DNA of 64,000 nucleotides from Roseofilum halophilum BLCC-M91. GTDB lineage: Bacteria; Cyanobacteriota; Cyanobacteriia; Cyanobacteriales; Desertifilaceae. Below are positions 60,870-64,000 of this stretch, piece after piece (position 1 is the stretch's first letter; each line of letters starts with the position of its first letter). Location of the stretch: contig NZ_JAQPOK010000036.1 of assembly GCF_030068445.1 (NCBI RefSeq), positions 1-64,000 on the forward strand. Direction: 5' to 3'. The position numbers were made by a program, and so were the translations under genes. Under the pieces are notes generated by a model. That model worked only from the letters and a program-made list of their open reading frames with translations, had not been told where the DNA came from and did not search any database.

Positions 60870-61622
60870 TCAGGTTTCTTGTTTGTCGGATGACCAAAGC
60901 GAGCGGATTGGCCCTAGTTTTTGGACTTCTTCTCGCATCCAGAGTTCAAATAATTCATCAATTAACTGTCGTCTCATGGCATCATCAAATTTGGCAGGAA
61001 TGAATTTTTCCAATCGGACAATAACATACCATTCTCCTAAATTCCGAGGCGGCCAGAGTTGGCCCGGTTGGGAAATCGAGAGCAGTTTGGCCAGGATGGG
61101 GTGGGGCGTGGAAACGGAAACCGGCCCTAACACTCCTCCCGTATGGGATTCCGGCCCTTGGGAGTATTCGCGGGAGAGATCGGCAAAGCTGGCTTCTTCT
61201 TCTTGGATGCGAAAGTAGATTTCTTGGGCTAATCCGAGATCTTTGGTGCGAATCAGGGAATAGACTACTTGATCGAGGTGGGTTTTGCGACTGAGAAAGT
61301 AGGATTCTACTTTATTGCCCCATTTGGCCTGTTTAAATTTTTCGATCAGTAGGGGACGGATAGACACTTCTTGGAATTGTTCGGCGCTCATGCCTTGGTT
61401 TTCTAGCCAAGCGGCTTTGTCCTCTGGGGTGGTAAACTTGAGTTGACTGTGGACGGATTTGAGGGCCGCTTCGATTTCTTCGGGTGTGCAAGAGTAATCG
61501 GCGATCGCCCGATCGATTACTAATCCGCGCACCACATGGGGCATTAATTGATAACGGGTGAGCAGTTCTAAAATTTCATCTGTTTGAATGACTCGGTTGC
61601 CGACTTGTAGAATTTCTACCAT
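60870..61622 (-). CDS. Parvulin-type peptidyl-prolyl isomerase / chaperone
   Basis: The protein has 250 residues. A SurA-like N-terminal helical domain (about 1-115, including VVRGLVIDRAIADYSCTPEEIEAALKSVHSQL) is followed by a rotamase segment (QEIYFRIQEEEASFADLSREYSQGPESHTGGVLGPVSVSTPHPILAKLL ... GEWYVIVRLEKFIP). There is no signal peptide, so it acts in the cytoplasm. It is coded ahead of the ABC exporter and probably keeps export substrates unfolded or delivers them; that is inference from the gene order. Confidence 0.85.
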   Translation of the reverse strand: MVEILQVGNRVIQTDEILELLTRYQLMPHVVRGLVIDRAIADYSCTPEEIEAALKSVHSQLKFTTPEDKAAWLENQGMSAEQFQEVSIRPLLIEKFKQAKWGNKVESYFLSRKTHLDQVVYSLIRTKDLGLAQEIYFRIQEEEASFADLSREYSQGPESHTGGVLGPVSVSTPHPILAKLLSISQPGQLWPPRNLGEWYVIVRLEKFIPAKFDDAMRRQLIDELFELWMREEVQKLGPIRSLWSSDKQET

Positions 61623-61865
61623 TGGTTCTCATCGATAAGCGATCGCAGTTACTTGAATTTGAACGGTTTCCTTACACTCCCCTCCTGTCACTAGGGACAG
61701 TTTCCGCAAGCGGACATGAACAGGTTAATGGAAGGGCATACCCTTTAGTTTTTTTTAATGATACAGACTTCCAAAATAGGATAGCATCCCGATCGCGATT
61801 CAGTGCGAATTGGCGATGGGAATGGGATGGGGGAATGGGGAGGAGACATTCGATCGGGGTTGATT

Positions 61866-63176
61866 ATGGTTTACATGAGTCACATTAGATTTAGAATCGA
61901 GGGTTGGTTGAGCCATTCCAGATTATGGACATATGGGGTGGCGATCGCCTTTCTCTGCGGTATTCTGATTTTCCTGGGTTTTCCTGTCTTTCCTCAACCT
62001 CCCGTAACCGTTCGTGTTCTCATTCAAGCCATTGATGCAACCCACTGGCAACCCCTGGTTACCCAGTTCAATCAAACCCACTCAGATATTCAGTTAGAGG
62101 TGGTTAAGGGGCCCAATAATACCAATTTAGTCGAAGATTTGTATACTTCGGCCTTTTTATTGGGGGATTCTCCCTACGATCTGGTCTATATGGATATTGT
62201 CTGGGTGCAAAAGTTTGCGGCTGCTCGGTGGTTGACGGATTTATCCGATCGAGTGACTCCAGAACAGTTAAATGTTTATCTCAAAGGGGATATTGAGGGA
62301 GGACGCTATCAAGGAAAGCTCTACCGCATCCCGTTTCAAACGGATGGGGGAATGCTCTACTATCGTCAGGATTTATTGGCCCAAATTGGCGCAACTCCTC
62401 CAGAGACGTTTGCGCAGTTAATGGCACTCTCCAAAATTCTACAAGAGCAAAATTTAGTGGCATGGGGCTATGTTTGGCAGGGGAAACAGTATGAAGGGTT
62501 GTCGGCCATGTTTACGGAAATTTTAGCCGGCCATGGGGGATTTTGGATCGATCCAGATACCCAAGCGGTAGGATTAGACCAACCCCAGGCGATCGCCGCC
62601 GTGGAATTTCTGCGCGATACTCTAGCAGAAGGGATTTCGCCCCCAGGGGTAACTACCTATTCTGAGGAAGAAACCCGTCGCTTATTTCAGAACGGCAAAG
62701 CTGCTTTTTTACGCAATTGGCCTTATGTCTATTCCCTGGCTTCGGATTCCGAATTGGTGGGGAAATTTGCTATTAAACCGATGATGCATACCCCAGGCAA
62801 TAAGGGTGGTGCTTGTCTGGGGGGTTGGGGTTTGGGCATTTCTAAATCCTCTCCCCATCCGGATGCAGCTTGGCAGGTGATTGAGTATTTTAATCAGCCA
62901 GAGGTGCAGCGCCAATATTTTCAGCAAACTGGATATGTTCCTGCGCGGCGATCGCTCTTTTATGATAGTCAATTAATTACCCAATCCAATCATCTCCCCC
63001 GCTTGCTCCCGGTTCTCGATAGCTCGGTGCTACGTCCTCCCATTCCCCAATATGCCCAAGCCTCAGACATTCTGCAACGCTATCTGAGCGCCGCTCTAAC
63101 TGGTCGAGAAACCCCCCAGAGAGCCATGGAATTAGCCGCAAAAGAAACTCGCGCCCTCTTGCTCCGGGGTGGATAG
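61866..63176 (+). CDS. Sugar ABC transporter solute-binding protein (family 1)
   Basis: The protein has 436 residues. An N-terminal anchor or signal (LWTYGVAIAFLCGILIFLGF) precedes an extracellular solute-binding protein family 1 fold: QPLVTQFNQTHSDIQLEVVKGPNNTNLVEDLYTSAFLLGDSPYDLVYMDIVWVQKFAA, YRIPFQTDGGMLYYRQDLL, ALIDPDTQ-like sites, GGWGLGISKSSPHPDAAWQVIEYF. No lipobox Cys. It binds a sugar or glycoside for a CUT1-type importer; no partner is adjacent, though the MalG-type permease at 36122 is of the same class. ATG at 61866 has GGGG 8 bases upstream; ATG at 61875 is possible. Confidence 0.9.
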   Translation: MVYMSHIRFRIEGWLSHSRLWTYGVAIAFLCGILIFLGFPVFPQPPVTVRVLIQAIDATHWQPLVTQFNQTHSDIQLEVVKGPNNTNLVEDLYTSAFLLGDSPYDLVYMDIVWVQKFAAARWLTDLSDRVTPEQLNVYLKGDIEGGRYQGKLYRIPFQTDGGMLYYRQDLLAQIGATPPETFAQLMALSKILQEQNLVAWGYVWQGKQYEGLSAMFTEILAGHGGFWIDPDTQAVGLDQPQAIAAVEFLRDTLAEGISPPGVTTYSEEETRRLFQNGKAAFLRNWPYVYSLASDSELVGKFAIKPMMHTPGNKGGACLGGWGLGISKSSPHPDAAWQVIEYFNQPEVQRQYFQQTGYVPARRSLFYDSQLITQSNHLPRLLPVLDSSVLRPPIPQYAQASDILQRYLSAALTGRETPQRAMELAAKETRALLLRGG

Positions 63177-63212
63177 GGAGATGGGGAGATGGAGAGATGG
63201 GGAATGGGGAAT

Positions 63213-63385
63213 GCGAGCGTCTCGCTCGCTGGATTTCTGTAGCGAGCAACTGGGTTTTGGTAGCGAGCAACTGGGTTTTGGTAGCGAGCAAGATGCTCGC
63301 ACTACATCTCTCGCACTACATCTCTCGCACTACATCTCTCGCACTACATCTATTGCACTACATCTATTGCACTACATCTATTGCC
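63213..63385. repeat. Hairpin, 21-bp and 14-bp tandem repeats
   Basis: 63213-63229 is a hairpin (GCGAGCG-TCT-CGCTCGC). 63239-63280 has two 21-bp units (GTAGCGAGCAACTGGGTTTTG) and then a GCGAGCA-AGA-TGCTCGC hairpin (63284-63300). 63296-63379 has six 14-bp units (CTCGC/ATTGC plus ACTACATCT). The region 63177-63415 contains these only; a MITE-like end (GGTGTCACGGCACTA) is at 63392-63406. Confidence 0.9.
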
Positions 63386-63415
63386 TGATTTTAGAGGTGT
63401 CACGGCACTACAGCC

Positions 63416-63859
63416 TTACAAAATTGTTAAATAAGTATCCATGGAATCGTCGGGCAACAACTTCAATTGCTGATTCCTTAAATCTAACTCTATCCCCAAC
63501 GTCTCCAAAGGAACCACCCCAATTAACGGCTCCCTTCCTCCTGGCAACTCCAGACATTCAAACGTTCCCTCACGTCCCATAATACAAATAGACGCATCAC
63601 GAAAGATTCGCGCTTTACTCAATCCTGTGGCTGTGGCTACATTCACTTCCTTGAGCAATTCCAATCCTAAAGTGGCAATCACATCTGAAGGTAAACACAA
63701 TAACGTAGCTCCCGTATCCACGAGAACCTCCGTCAGTGTCATCGATCGCACTTCTTCTGGAGTAATGTACCCTCGCGTTGCCGCAGACTCATCGGCGCGA
63801 TTGGCTACTTTTAAGGTCGTTTCAATTTTTCCCATGGGGGTTTGAGTGGATGGATTCAT
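63416..63859 (-). CDS. Retropepsin-like aspartyl protease
   Basis: The protein has 147 residues. EVLVDTGATLLCLPSDVIATLGL is the D-T-G-A active-site loop, and GREGTFECLELPGGREPLIGVVPLETLGIELDLRNQQL the second half with the family's hydrophobic-G-x-x-x-L-E flap region. These short proteins have one Asp per chain and would work as homodimers, like retroviral proteases. Bacterial examples are uncharacterised for the most part. The start at 63859 is supported by GAGGG 7 bases upstream; Met at 63835 is an alternative. Confidence 0.85.
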   Translation of the reverse strand: MNPSTQTPMGKIETTLKVANRADESAATRGYITPEEVRSMTLTEVLVDTGATLLCLPSDVIATLGLELLKEVNVATATGLSKARIFRDASICIMGREGTFECLELPGGREPLIGVVPLETLGIELDLRNQQLKLLPDDSMDTYLTIL

Positions 63860-63903
63860 AACGTTTTCCCTCTTACACTACCTGAATTATGACTACTGGA
63901 TAA

Positions 63904-63965
63904 GGTGGGCAGGAAAACCAGTAATATTAATTCAACTTTAACAAAAATAGCCTGCCCACCCTACG
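63904..63965. repeat. GGTGGGCAGG palindromic repeat
   Basis: AGGTGGGCAGG and CCTGCCCACCCT form inverted arms of 11 bases around an AT-rich spacer. It lies upstream of the aspartyl protease gene; I cannot say what follows at the window's end. Confidence 0.7.
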
Positions 63966-64000
63966 ATAAAATCGATGACAGTAACCAGAGAAATGATGAC

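Noticed and set aside
63169-63582. A 137-codon frame through the 21-bp and 14-bp repeats, with VASNWVL repeats
   Set aside because: It is produced by repeats whose unit lengths are not conserved as coding, overlaps the aspartyl protease on the other strand, and has no family similarity.
63974-64000. Possible start of a further gene at the right edge (ATGACAGTAACC...)
   Set aside because: Only eight codons are present, with no ribosome-binding site, so there is not enough to support it.

Overview
The window is chromosomal DNA from a cyanobacterium, most likely a filamentous one. The octamer GCGATCGC (HIP1) is very frequent, heptamer-type short tandem repeats sit between genes, and the gene content is cyanobacterial: menD, hemB, a zinc-type ALA dehydratase, minCDE, an Rre1/Ycf29-like regulator, DUF3038/DUF4335, CHASE2 and CHAT proteins, and a cNMP-domain ABC exporter. 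No species can be fixed from sequence alone. No rRNA operon, CRISPR array, phage or replication origin is visible.

Layout. 1-4900: the edge of an IS200/IS605-type tnpB, bolA, a secreted protein, a subtilisin with a P-domain, a PD-(D/E)XK-like protein and an AT-rich GNAT-like gene. 4900-5600 is gene-free and holds dispersed repeats plus a stretch that resembles rearranged pieces of 23S rRNA. 5682-11574: menD and a 1311-residue subtilisin/LysM/M23 fusion. 11575-14690 is a toxin-antitoxin island (two MazF/PemK pairs, one broken VapBC pair, an orphan DUF433 antitoxin). Its modules are bracketed by direct copies of one palindromic repeat. 14866-18416: coaBC-like, hemB, cax. 18844-22598: two adjacent hybrid sensor kinases. 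22731-25701: minC-minD-minE and a ferredoxin-like gene. 25996-29450: Rre1-like regulator, tRNA-Thr(UGU), YdcF-like protein, carboxyl-terminal protease. 29843-32072: Pit phosphate transporter and its DUF47 partner. 32120-42779: a PA14 lipoprotein, two alpha/beta hydrolases, a sugar-ABC permease, trmB, uvrC, a CHASE2 Ser/Thr kinase. 42933-50536: a TPR-CHAT protein, a Uma2 protein, two unrecognised genes, DUF4335 and DUF3038. 51020-52959: apt, a DppB-like permease, a small conserved gene. 53222-61622: rfbA, rfbD and rfbC (no rfbB), then a type I secretion set (HlyD adaptor, cNMP/degenerate-C39 ABC exporter, parvulin). 61866-63859: a sugar-binding protein and a retropepsin-like aspartyl protease.

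Functional links visible here: minCDE controls division-site placement. The Pit and DUF47 genes form a phosphate-uptake pair. rfbCDA feeds dTDP-rhamnose synthesis. The HlyD/ABC/parvulin set exports proteins. Several unannotated features recur across the window: at least two families of short hairpins whose stems change in a compensatory way while loops and flanks stay constant, a tandem array in which one hairpin is flipped, in-frame repeats inside the CHAT gene, and a shared basic-aromatic N-terminal helix on three large signal-peptide-less proteins. The rRNA-like locus and the repeat-bounded toxin-antitoxin cassettes are the two observations I would check first.
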